Below, one piece after another: positions 7,721 through 17,498 of a DNA stretch of 19,301 bases. Source of the DNA: Saccoglossus kowalevskii (lineage: Eukaryota; Hemichordata; Enteropneusta; Harrimaniidae); the NCBI RefSeq assembly GCF_000003605.2, contig NW_003132356.1, forward strand, positions 122,823 to 142,123, in the 5' to 3' direction. The position numbers and the translations under genes are program-made. The notes under the pieces are model-generated. The model did no database searches. It saw only the letters and a program-made list of their open reading frames with translations, and had not been told where the DNA came from. Positions within the stretch are counted from its first letter, which is position 1, and the number at the start of each line of letters is the position of its first letter.

Positions 7721-10141
7721 AAAACTAACTAAAGGAATACGTAATTTAAAATATATCATTTTGTGGTCACATGTTCAAAAATACAGGTGTAACCACAAGT
7801 AGTGACTTGTCTATCTGACTGGGAATTGAAGTACCGTACATTATATGTCACGTTATATCAGTATCATACTTATTTTAGTTTTTTTGTAAAATTTAGCAAT
7901 TAATTGTACCATGTTCCGCTCCTATCCGGACGCCCTCTATTTTCGTTATATGATTTGATTATTTATGAAATACGTAGAATATAACATAATAATTATTGAT
8001 CACGTGGCAATGAATATACATACTACACAATCAGTTATTTACGTGACTGTAAAGCAGTCTTGTTTGGATAGATAATATCCTGTTTCAGAATGAAACAACA
8101 TGAAGTCATTTATTAACGCACATTTAAATGTATCTTGCGTTGTGGACAGAGAGGGCGTGATACTCATGCGTAGATGCCGCCGAGTTCTTCAAAGGTAGGT
8201 GAAGTTATAGAGTAGATGGAAATGTAAGTTTACTGAATATTAGCAATAATCAATAACAAACTAGATATCTGAGGTGTTTAGCGGGGATTTGGCGAAAAAA
8301 GAGTATCCGAGAACCGAGAATCTCTGATATTTTGAATGACGGATGACTATTTGGAAAATTTCACATAAGAAATTAAGAATCATGGTGAAGCAAAGTTCGG
8401 TTTGGGCCAGACATTACAGCCTCTCCACCCTTTTCAAGGATATCACGTAATGATGTATATTATGTTTAGGTTTGACATGTCTTCTCCCAGGTGTATAGTT
8501 ATTACAAGTCGTTTAAACAGTTGATGGTTTAGGACGAGTAGGCTTTACCACCAGTCCGAGGTCACCACTTGTATACAAAAAAACATCGTTGTTATTAAAA
8601 CCGATTTGTAAGAGTGATTAGTTACTCAATAAATAAATAACATATTGTATCGACTTATAGTAAGTTATGTGGAACATTTGTGCTCGGTGGAGTACTACCG
8701 GATTTTCATGGTATCATAGCGCCCTCAATAGATGGATTTTTGAGGTATTATCGCATTAGGTGAGTAGGCTCACACAAAATACATATTTTAGAATGTTGTC
8801 AACCTAAACTATTATTTGTTTCCAGCCAGTAACTTTGGCAATTTATTATACAACGATCAAACAACTTGAAAACTAATAATTGCTCTGACAAGCGATGATT
8901 TGTTAATTGCATACCAACTTTGTTCTGCTCCTAAATTGTTTGGCACTAAACAGGATCAGAGATAATTCTGCAAAAACACAAACAATTAAACCAGAATGGA
9001 AAATCAAAGCCCAAACCTTGTTTTCCCCCTTTCCGTACAGTGCCACATTGATAATGCCGCATCAAAATAACACCTTGTAAAATATATCAGGAGAAATCAG
9101 TAGAAGCGACGAATCATTTATTTACTTTCCACAAGATTATATAGTCACACTAAAACAATGTGGTTGTCGAACAACTTTACCGTTTACCACTAAAAGAGAA
9201 AATCGATATCGTCAGGGTGAACCAAACCAAATCACGCCATTCCTCGGCACATAAAATAACCAATATTTTTTGCGGGATTCTCTACTGTGGAAAATACTAA
9301 CATAATAAATGAAAATACAATAAATTCAACAATTTTTCATACAGATTGATTTGTAAAATTTGTATTTTATTTTTCTTATGGGTCACGTGTCATTGTGCTC
9401 CCAAATATGGTGTGTATCAATGATTATCTATGCGTTAATGGAAACATGATAACCATGTGTTTTTGACACGTGTGCGATTGTTGGCTCACATATGAGTGAC
9501 ACTATTTGGCGTCGGTAGACAAAAATGGGCAGTATTAATCGACAGTTTAGACTTTTTTCACTGTTATTATACTATTTAACTGTAGTTCCCAATAAACCAA
9601 AATGAAATTTTGTTATTATAAACACCGAAAATTTACCTTCAAGCTGAAAGACGAGCAACATTTTGAGAATTACAATATTTTCCGCCAATGGCAAATATTA
9701 TAACACTGTTATCTGTTTATTCTATTGTATCATTGGCATTCTTCATACTGTGTACGATGAACTCATATATTTATTTTACTTTTTCGTTCCTTTTATGTCA
9801 AATATGTAAATATGAAGCATACATTCGCATACTTTTCGATATTCTGTGGCAATTACAGTAATATTCTTTCCAATAGGCAGTACCCTTGTGCTTAAAGATC
9901 ACATGTCCAGACACTTTCTGTGGGTACTGTTGTCATATAACAACAATATTTTTTTTTTTATCTTAAAGCGTGTTTGAATTCCGCGTAACAATACAGTTAT
10001 AGACTTACGTATCGAAAACGACGCGCCGCGAAGCCTGTAGCGCTTTAATGTGTGCCTGCTAAAAACTGCTTCGAAACTTCGAAAGAAATGCAACTGTTAG
10101 TAATTTATTTGGAAAAATAACTGAGAAATTTTTCATTTACG
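7721..10141. other. Intergenic CpG-moderate DNA, no gene recognised
   Basis: No coding exon was supported on either strand. Three further E-boxes occur: CACGTG at 8001-8006, 9384-9389 and 9467-9472, the last as ACACGTGT. A tiny open start ATGCCGCCGAGTTCTTCAAAG followed by GTAGGT at 8174-8200 could be a seven-codon first exon but has no other support. The 64-codon minus frame at 9899-10093 has no recognisable pattern. The rest is AT-rich unique-looking DNA. Confidence 0.45.
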
Positions 10142-10164
10142 GATAAATCTTCCGGAAGTTTATC
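10142..10164. promoter_or_regulatory. Extended palindrome around a symmetric ETS site
   Basis: GATAAA-T-CTTCCGGAAG-TTTATC is a 23-base, almost perfect dyad with one unpaired base. The centre, CTTCCGGAAG, contains two opposed CCGGAAG ETS cores; the arms are GATAA/TTATC, the GATA-factor core. It lies about 540 bases upstream of the plus-strand start-like motif at 10684. Confidence 0.4.
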
Positions 10165-10639
10165 GGTTTTACTGGTACTGCATATCCGTACATCATAGTT
10201 CGAATGCCTTATGGGGCACAGAGACGCCGCACTCACACAACAACAATTATAACAATTAAACCGCGATTCACGTAAAAAAGGACGTACAAAATATGTTTCC
10301 GTCGATTTTTAAAACGAACCAATTAATCCCGAGTTATTCTGCTAGAAAATTCGCATTGTTCCCCATCAGTGGGTTTGTTAGGGCTTCATCGCCAATCCGC
10401 GTTAGTTCATACAATTCAGACAAACTGGGGTCTTGCCTTCAGCACTTTATCAAAAGAATATTGTAGTTACACGTTTGTACATCTAGTAGGTTTCCAATAT
10501 TTTAATTTAAAATTACCTATACTGATCATTAGGAATATGTGGTTTTAAGCGTACAAATTAGTTATGAAAAATCTAAAGATGTACCAAATATGTTTTCAAA
10601 TCACGAGTTACTGTAACTTGATTACATCCGGGCATTTTG

Positions 10640-10692
10640 TTCATTTTACGCATGCTCAGTTACATTGTAGTCAGATTTCCAAAATGGCGGAA
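10640..10692 (+). promoter_or_regulatory. Core promoter of a rightward gene: NRF1-like and YY1/TISU-like motifs
   Basis: TTACGCATGCTCAGT (CGCATGC core at 10649-10655) is followed 25 bases later by CAAAATGGCGGAAA (10680-10693). The latter matches the YY1 consensus at the ATGGCGG core and agrees with the TISU consensus SAASATGGCGGC at 10 of 12 positions. Such motifs sit at or just after the start site of TATA-less housekeeping promoters, with fixed orientation, and this one reads on the plus strand. There is no TATA box at the expected distance. The surrounding 10.6-11.4 kb is relatively CpG-rich, while the DNA downstream is CpG-poor, as expected across a promoter-to-gene-body transition. Confidence 0.5.
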
Positions 10693-10716
10693 ATATTTTG
10701 CGGAAATCGAGAATGA
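10684..10716 (+). CDS. Upstream ORF 1 (10 codons) at the TISU-like start
   Basis: ATG within the YY1/TISU-like motif opens MAEIFCGNRE and stops at TGA (10714-10716). If transcription begins just upstream, this is the first AUG of the leader. Its stop overlaps the start of the next frame in an ATGA arrangement. A function as peptide is not implied; a translational control role is possible. Confidence 0.25.
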   Translation: MAEIFCGNRE

Positions 10717-10778
10717 GACGGGCTTGGTACAATAGACCTTGGTTTTTTGGTAAAGTGACAAGTTTATACAGAAAATAG
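10713..10778 (+). CDS. Upstream ORF 2 (21 codons) overlapping uORF 1
   Basis: Starts at the ATG inside ATGA (10713-10716) and ends at TAG 10776-10778, giving the basic, aromatic peptide MRRAWYNRPWFFGKVTSLYR plus a final Lys. It closes 31 bases before the donor at 10809/10810. No homology is recognised; it may simply be an open stretch in the leader. Confidence 0.22.
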   Translation: MRRAWYNRPWFFGKVTSLYRK

Positions 10779-10809
10779 CACATTGTAACTGTGCTTTAAC
10801 ATTTTGCAG

Positions 10810-13593
10810 GTGAGGTGACTTTATGCTGGGTCTCACGTATTATTTAAAACGTATTAATTCGTTCTGTTAATGTTGACATCGGCGGTGATCAAAACAGTGG
10901 ACAAGTATATATATGTACTTCGTATGATAGCACTCGAACTGCGTTAACCGTGTTTTACAACGTGAATTCTACCTCTATCTGCTGTGTTTCGATTTTATTG
11001 ATTTATTCAGTGCACGTCTCACAATTTCTCTGCGCTGTCGGCGACATGTCGTTTGATGGTTGATTCGAACTCTTGTGATGAGCGCACGTTGCCGTTGTAC
11101 GTGTCTAAAAGTTTAAATTGTCTATTATAAGCACGCTGCGTAGTATAGGCATTCTGTCGTTCTTTTAATTGGCTTCCTGTGCACCTCCGGTGAAGCCGCG
11201 GTTGCTGCTGACCTCAGACAACTGGCACAAACACTGGTTCAAAATGTTCTTGTCGTGCCAGAAAATTCAGCGAGGCGTAACCGACGAATGACCAGCTGGC
11301 CAGTGATTTGCTTTGATGGTATCTGTGTATCTATGCTCTGTACGTGATCTAACCCCCGTGACACCTCGATATGTATATCTTGGCTACCCTCTGAGATAGC
11401 ACAAGGTCACAACGAAACATAAACAGATATCTCTAAAAAATTAAATGCGTTATGCGCTTCAATCAAAGGGTATTTAAAATAGAACGGATTAAGACATTGT
11501 GCCGGATTTGACAGTGCCATATTGAGCATATAAAACGGTATATGAATTGAATAATTAAAAGAACTTGGCAGCAATTTTGGAGTATGCCAAGGGGCAATAC
11601 ACCAACATAGTTATCAGTTGATGGCTTCCTAGCTATGCTACCGTGTATCAGGTTCGTAGTAAGACATTTCCCGATGATTCACCTTTGGTGTATCCTCCAC
11701 CACTCTTGGCTTCCCATTGACAATGCAGCTAGACCACACCCAGTGAGAAACCCTATTCTTTCAGCTGAGAGAAAGTGTCAGTACATGTATTTAAATTGTA
11801 TTCTTATTGTTTATCATCATTCATATATCTATTTTGACTCCACCCCCCTGAGAGTGACTTTTAATTATTTTGGCATTATTAGAAAAAGAGTTACTAGTAA
11901 TTATGATGGCATGGTAAGGAAAACCATTCCAATATTAACACTATGCCTAATCTTTTAATGTTTTAATAATAAAAAAAAAAATATATTTTCATAAATATAC
12001 AATTTATATAAATTTGGTACATTGTGGTAATTGGTCCAAGTACATGTTGTTGATCGTTAGAGTTTGGTTGTACTTACACAACATTGTGTTATTGAAATGT
12101 ATCTGAATTCTATTATCTGAATTCTGTTATTTGTTGTGAGTACCTGTGGCAGCAATAATGTTTTATGATCTTTTCTGAGTGGGTTATTTTTGTACTCAAG
12201 TATATTCAAAAAAACTTGATAGGCTGTAAATTAATTAATTCAACTTTTGATCAACAGTGGATGTCATCACCATGACAATAATAACATTGAGTACAGTAAA
12301 ACGCCTTATTAACAGTAACTTTCACACTGAGTAATTTATTGATAACAAAACATTAAGGTGTTGTTGTTTGTAGATCTTATCTTTGTTGTTATTTTAGCAG
12401 TGGAATATATGAACATTTTGGTAACAAACTTTATGATAAACTGATACTGCACATAAAAAAGTTGTAAGTTGTTAAGTTTTATTATGAAAAGGATGACATT
12501 TTTCTGTCATTTCTTCTCTAAATAGATACCAGTGAACATTTGAAACCTGCATTGAAATTTTTTTAAAAAATACGTCTTGCAGAAATATAGCAGTATATGC
12601 TGCCGTTAAGCAAAAGTTTTATTTTATGAAAATAAAACATTAATGTAATTCTATATTGACATTAGTGTAATAGCCAAGTACTGGAACTAAATGGCATTCA
12701 AATGACTTGTGTTGGGTGAAGTTCACATCCAAGATAAAATTGCCAATGTCAGCCCTGTATTGTTACGATGTTTATTCAGATGGTACAGTAGCTTTGACTG
12801 CTGTTGTATTATCTGATTAATCCATGTGGGAATTGATATGTGCAAAGTTTTGATAAATCACAGTAGAATAGTACCATCCTGATAAATCAATGTACGAAAA
12901 CATAAATATATATTATGTATTATTATTATAAATTCTTATACATGTACCGTTGTCGTATTGACTATTGCTTTAAAAACAATAAATTCATCTTTTTGTTGCA
13001 CTGTGTTTTTTGGACAATGTCACTTACTGACTGTGAATGCATCAAAATGTAAATTTCCCTTGTCAAAAATTTGACTTTTGTAACTATCACAATGTGAAGT
13101 TGATTACATTGTCACAGCTAGGGGGCATGGAGTTGGACTTCTTAGGCAGCTGAATATTAATAATTTCTTCTGGTACAGAAGTAACTTAAATTAATAGTCA
13201 ATTGCATTCAACTTTAGTTTAACTTGTATTTCAATAACACGACAGATAAAATTAAAATTTATTTATTCACTATTCACGCAAGTCAGTAAAAATCTATGTT
13301 TTTTTTTTTTCGATGAGTCACAGTGACTTTCACAAAGTGTTGTCTTTGCGAATACCCTTAAATTGCGATAACAACCTTTTGTTACATCTTCATGTTGTCC
13401 ATGACATTGAAATAGTTCTTTGTGCCTCTATTTCCTATTGCTATTCTATTTTTGATATGACTAGTTAGCTATTAATTAAAGTTAGCTATATAGTATTTCT
13501 GAGAATAAAGTAGAACCATACTAGTGTAATATTAGCCGGCAAGCTATTAGTAGTATATTATTATAAAATTGGTACTACAGTGGATCTCTGGAG
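10810..13593 (+). other. Presumed first intron of rightward gene, left part; no exon recognised
   Basis: To ~11.45 kb the DNA is CpG-richer. There is a 63-codon stop-free frame at 11156-11347 without a start codon, reading VVLLIGFLCTSGEAAVAADL and onward. It looks signal-peptide-like at first, but an in-frame TAG lies just upstream and no convincing acceptor precedes it. Beyond 11.5 kb the sequence is AT-rich and CpG-poor. The 107-codon plus frame at 11635-11958 shows no domain. A strong-looking acceptor (pyrimidine tract ending TAAATAG near 12526) is followed by no frame with a donor. A 14-base direct duplication lies at 12100-12127. Confidence 0.4.
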
Positions 13594-13615
13594 TGACCTG
13601 GTCACACTTTGACCT
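13594..13615. promoter_or_regulatory. Cluster of nuclear-receptor half-sites
   Basis: TGACCT at 13594-13599, an abutting GGTCAC at 13600-13605 and a second TGACCT at 13610-13615 fall within 22 bases. They form the palindrome GTGACC-T-GGTCAC and an inverted pair spaced by five. AGGTCA is the half-site of nuclear receptors; the spacings do not match the classic 3-base ERE, so which receptor would bind is open. Confidence 0.3.
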
Positions 13616-13906
13616 CATCAGTAGACTATTTTCAGCTAATTTGCTGTTTTTGCAGCAAAACTTGTCAGGATGATAATTAAGTTTATTCACTTCCTGTTTT
13701 TTGTTTATGTCTCCTGTCAATGTTCAGTGTTGCGTAGTGTTGTGTAATGGTCCATATGTTAACTTTGGGTCGATCAGTTCTGTTGATCCGTCTTTCTTGA
13801 ATTGACTGCTTATCAGACGTGATCTAAAAATCTTTGTGATTAGAAATCGAATATCTGGGTTACAAAAACCTTTCAACAAAACAGAGAAGAGGTTATATGT
13901 GTAATA

Positions 13907-14100
13907 TCATTACCGTAGTTCTTTGAGTATACATGTAAGCCCCCTCCAAATTTACAGCATTTTACAATACCGGAGAGAAAGTCATTTATTTAACTTCGAG
14001 AGAAGTTTTAACTTTCATCCGTTTATAATCCCCCTCCTAATTTTTCATCAATTTGCCGTTTTCTTTGGAGCGGTTTATACTCGGACAACTACGATAATGA
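13907..14100. mobile_element. MITE of about 194 bp with 25-bp terminal inverted repeats
   Basis: 13907-13931 (TCATTACCGTAGTTCTTTGA then GTATA) and the reverse complement of 14076-14100 (TCATTATCGTAGTTGTCCGA then GTATA) agree at 21 of 25 positions. Inside, two similar C-rich blocks occur in the same direction, AAGCCCCCTCCAAATTT (13936-13952) and AATCCCCCTCCTAATTT (14028-14044). A small AACTTC/GAAGTT hairpin lies between them. There is no coding capacity; the 60-codon frame inside is incidental. A target duplication is not obvious, although TA lies near both ends, so a Tc1/mariner-type origin is one possibility. Confidence 0.7.
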
Positions 14101-16667
14101 GTTAAACCATACCTAAGGGCCTTGTTGCTTGTCCAGTATAGGCCAATTCTTAAGACCTTAATTCATTTTTATGCTTTTACATGTTGAGGCCCCTGGGCCT
14201 ATGACTGGGAAAGTACAGTAATAGCAGTTGCCCTTATGCAGAGGTGTCATATTTTAATGTCCAGTATGAAACAAATGCAGTAATTTTTATGTTCACTATT
14301 AGAAGATGCACTTGCAATAAGTGTTGGTATTGGTTTTATTTTTAAAATTATAGTAATTGTGTAGTTTTTTTTTTATATAAATACTTGATAGAAATCATTT
14401 CTGAAACTAATACTTATTTTGCTCCCACCTTTGGTTTGATTTAAAATTTATACATACTGTTATACATTCTATTTTTCAAATTTCATCTATGCGGATAGTG
14501 TAACTTAAATTAATATTGAATACCCACATAGACTATATCTATTATAGTGTAAATAGCTTAACTTTCCCCATCTTTTGATAGTCAACACTAGTCATCAAAA
14601 TTATGTTGTTTTCTTCTGATGAAATTGGAGATAGAAACTGAACAGGTGAAAATATTGTATTGTTGTTTATTGATAAAAAGTGATTGGACTCAAAAGAGTT
14701 ATTTGTTTTTGCTAACATTTTTAAAATAAATTTTTCTTATTTACAACTACCGGTATATATAGTTACTGTCAGAGTGAAAAAAGCTTTTCAACAAAAAATG
14801 ATCAATAAAAGAACATTTCATGTCTGATTCCCATTCTGACTGATTAAATCATTGATTGAACTCTTGTGTCTATTCATTTCATTTATGGATGAAAAAAAGC
14901 ATATTTCCTTCATTATTGTATATAAATAATAACAAAAATTGCTTATATATTCAGTAAAAATACTTTGTCTACATGCATGCGCTTTGTTTCCAGAATAATA
15001 GTCATGCACAAAACAATTGTCTACTTGTAACATTTTTGATTTGGAGGCGTTTGTAAGAATTTCATTTTACAAAAGAAAGATTCCTGAAATTCACTGCTAT
15101 GAAATTGTGTGATTTCCCTGTCAATAATGAATGCCATTTACAATATGCTTTAAACTGCTTCTTCAGAACATTGTTTGATATCTTACTAGTCCCTCAGAGA
15201 TATGAGTCATTGGCTAAGTCTACGTCTTCAGGGAATATTTAAGTGTCAAACTGCAAAAACTATTTATAGTAATCGTATTTAAGATCTGTCTGGAAAACGA
15301 GAATTCATATTTAATTAAATTTCTGTCATAATTTAAATTATCATTCATTTATTTGTTTATATACACTAGGGTATACAGATTATAGATGGCTGTATTAAGG
15401 GGTTGTTACTGATGTGCCAAATGAGATCTCTATTTTACAATTGTTAGTGAACCAATTAACTGTAGGCTTTGCAAGACAGAATAGTTAACAGTGTTAGCGA
15501 TACAATTTAAAAATTATTTGAGTTCTATCAATTTATGCAACGCACATATCAATAATTTCCCAATGTTTTTTTAGCTGCAGTCAAGAATAATGTGGCTAAT
15601 CATGTTTGCATAGTGGTCTATACAACACAAGTGGCATGTTATTGTCAGCGAAGAAATCAGGAAGGAAGTTAGGAATGAAATGACCCTTCTATGATCAGAA
15701 TAGCTTACTTACTGAGGTGTGGTCTTGTGTATTCTTTGATATCTTTGGATTATTGGCATCACCATTTGAAGATTAATATTGCTACAATAGGTTTGCATTG
15801 TGTGTGAAAATTACTGCCATTTTATTCTGTGTTTTTTGTATGGTTTTAATTGGAGAGTTGAACATTGAACAAACACACATTATTGTTTTTTATGAAAAAT
15901 ACAATTTGTTTACTTCTTGAATATTATCAAACACAACTACATAGATGCTTTGATGTAAGGAATTTTATTTTTATGAGGATATCTTCAATTCTCTTGTTAT
16001 TTGGAATTCAACAGCAAAATTTGCCAGACTGTAGGTAATGCTTTATTGCTATAGACAGATAGAAAGATTGTATAAAGACTATCATTGTTATTATTAATAG
16101 GAGAATGGTTTCCAGTTGGATGGGACTGGTAAAGCTGTGGCCAGTGTGCCATATTTGTACACAAAACCAAGTCCTAAAACAGCACAACCTTAACGTCACA
16201 ATGAATACATGTATGTTATAGGTAGCTGGAATTTTCATTTTCAGGGGAGCCTGGTACAAACAAATGAATGAATAATTTCAAAACATGAATGGTTTGTTGT
16301 ATTTTTACTAATGGTGTTTATTTTGCTATCCATGTCTTAATCCTTGCCATCTGGTAACATTTAAAGGAATACAGGTCAATCTTGTTGGTCAAACACAACT
16401 GTAGACAGGTATTATTTATTTATCATTGTTTTTCACACTTGGTACTTTTTTCAAGAAGAGTTTATTTTTTCTCCCACTGTCTTGATCTCCAAAGTCGCAG
16501 TGTATTATATTTATTCATTTCTTGTCTGCAAGTTGCTACCTGTTATTTTTAGGTTCTTGTCACCTTAGTTTATCGTGTTTATTTATGATGTAATTGTGAC
16601 TAAGATTAGAAGAGTGAGTTTATGACAGAGAATGGTAATTATCCTACATAGCAAATGAACATATCAT
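14101..16667 (+). other. AT-rich, CpG-poor intron-like DNA, no gene recognised
   Basis: Only a handful of CpG per kb, many T runs and no supported exon. Acceptor-like strings occur near 15582 (TTTTTTTAGCTGCAG) and 16241 (TTTTCATTTTCAG), but the frames after them close within a few codons and no donor is paired with them. Minus frames at 14818-15033 and 16008-16259 have no recognisable features. A GGCCC-CT-GGGCC palindrome lies near 14190. Confidence 0.45.
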
Positions 16668-17498
16668 ACTTATTATTAGCCTGACAAGTTTGCGTAGGTG
16701 GTGGTGGGGATCGCAGCAGTCCAGGGCGCCACATACGCCAACTTGTCAGTTGGTGGGGATCACAGCAGTCCATGGCGCCACCTACGCCGACTTGTCAGGT
16801 GGTGGGGATCGCAGCAGTCCATGGCGCCACCTACGCCGACTTGTCAGGTGGTGGGGATCGCAGCAGTCCATGGCGCCACCTACGCCGACTTGTCAGGTGG
16901 TGGGGATCGCAGCAGTCCAGGGCGCCACATACGCCAACTTGTCAGTTGGTGGGGATCGCAGCAGTCCAGGGCGCCACATACGCCAACTTGTCAGTTGGTG
17001 GGGATCGCAGCAGTCCAGGGCGCCACATACGCCAACTTGTCAGTTGGTGGGGATCACAGCAGTCCAGGGCGCCACCTACGCCGACTTGTCAGTTGGTGGG
17101 GATCACAGCAGTCCAGGGCGCCACATACGCCAACTTGTCAGTTGGTGGGGATCGCAGCAGTCCAGGGCGCCACCTACGCCGACTTGTCAGGTGGTGGGGA
17201 TCGCAGCAGTCCATGGCGCCACCTACGCCGACTTGTCAGGTGGTGGGGATCGCAGCAGTCCATGGCGCCACCTACGCCGACTTGTCAGGTGGTGGGGATC
17301 GCAGCAGTCCATGGCGCCACATACGCCAACTTGTCAGTTGGTGGGGATCGCAGCAGTCCAGGGCGCCACCTACGCCGACTTGTCAGGTGGTGGGGATCGC
17401 AGCAGTCCAGGGCGCCACATACGCCAACTTGTCAGTTGGTGGGGATCGCAGCAGTCCAGGGCGCCACATACGCCAACTTGTCAGGTTAACTTATTATT
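16668..17498. mobile_element. Terminal-inverted-repeat element whose body is a 49-bp minisatellite
   Basis: The left edge CCTGACAAGTTTGCGTAGGTGG (16680-16701) matches the reverse complement of the right edge (17464-17485) at 20 of 22 positions. Immediately outside, ACTTATTATT occurs at 16668-16677 and again at 17489-17498, a 10-bp candidate target-site duplication bracketing an 811-bp element (16678-17488). A 9-11 bp duplication is typical of Mutator-like transposons (family knowledge), but no transposase is present and both ends are short. The body is GC- and CpG-rich in a CpG-poor intron. The AT-rich flank makes a chance 10-mer match possible, so the boundary call is provisional. Confidence 0.55.
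16701..17484. repeat. Minisatellite: sixteen 49-bp tandem units
   Basis: The landmark GGGGATC recurs every 49 bases (its A falls at 16710, 16759, 16808 and so on to 17445) without a single indel across 16 units. Units differ at about five positions: ATCGCAG/ATCACAG, CCATGGC/CCAGGGC, CCACCTAC/CCACATAC, GCCGACT/GCCAACT and CAGGTGG/CAGTTGG. The CCTAC and GCCGA variants always travel together, as do CATAC and GCCAA, and the latter are followed by CAGT in all but the last unit. Because 49 is not a multiple of three and the unit lacks stops, all three plus frames stay open for 245-290 codons. These are repeat artefacts and not genes. Confidence 0.97.

Larger units (their letters stand above)
10684..10809 (+). 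other. Candidate first exon (non-coding leader) of an unidentified rightward gene
   Basis: Starting around the YY1-like motif, the sequence runs to TTTTGCAG|GTGAGG at 10809/10810, a near-consensus splice donor. The exon contains two short overlapping reading frames but no long coding frame, so it would be a leader exon whose coding exons lie farther right. No acceptor-bounded coding exon was recognised up to 19301, implying a first intron of at least 8 kb or additional unseen leader exons. The gene cannot be named from this window. Confidence 0.4.

Noticed and set aside
8174-8200. ATG followed by six codons and a GTAGGT donor, a possible tiny first exon
   Set aside because: A single consensus donor after a short frame is expected by chance in 6 kb. 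The ATG context is weak and no downstream exon joins it.
11060-11075. TTCGAA-containing B-box-like string on the minus strand
   Set aside because: No matching A box or tRNA fold could be built around it.
11156-11347. 63-codon stop-free frame beginning VVLLIGFLCTSGEAAV, signal-peptide-like
   Set aside because: It has no start codon, an in-frame TAG just upstream and no convincing acceptor, and the latter half shows no recognisable domain. It is probably chance in CpG-richer DNA.
11635-11958. 107-codon plus-strand frame
   Set aside because: Composition follows the AT-rich DNA, with many Ile, His and Tyr. There is no domain, and it crosses into a CpG-poor intron-like region.
12393-12430. Possible 20-base microexon between TTTTAGCAG and GTAACA
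   Set aside because: Both sites are weak and nothing links them to a reading frame.
12526-12563. Strong pyrimidine tract and TAAATAG acceptor followed by a short frame
   Set aside because: The only open frame ends after about twelve codons at a TAA, with no donor and no recognisable C-terminus.
13660-13669. ACTTGTCAGG, identical to the end of the minisatellite unit
   Set aside because: Only ten bases match and no neighbouring unit sequence is present, so coincidence is likely.
16701-17484. CRISPR-like array
   Set aside because: The period is a single continuous 49-bp unit with no unique spacers, in a eukaryotic context, so it is a minisatellite.
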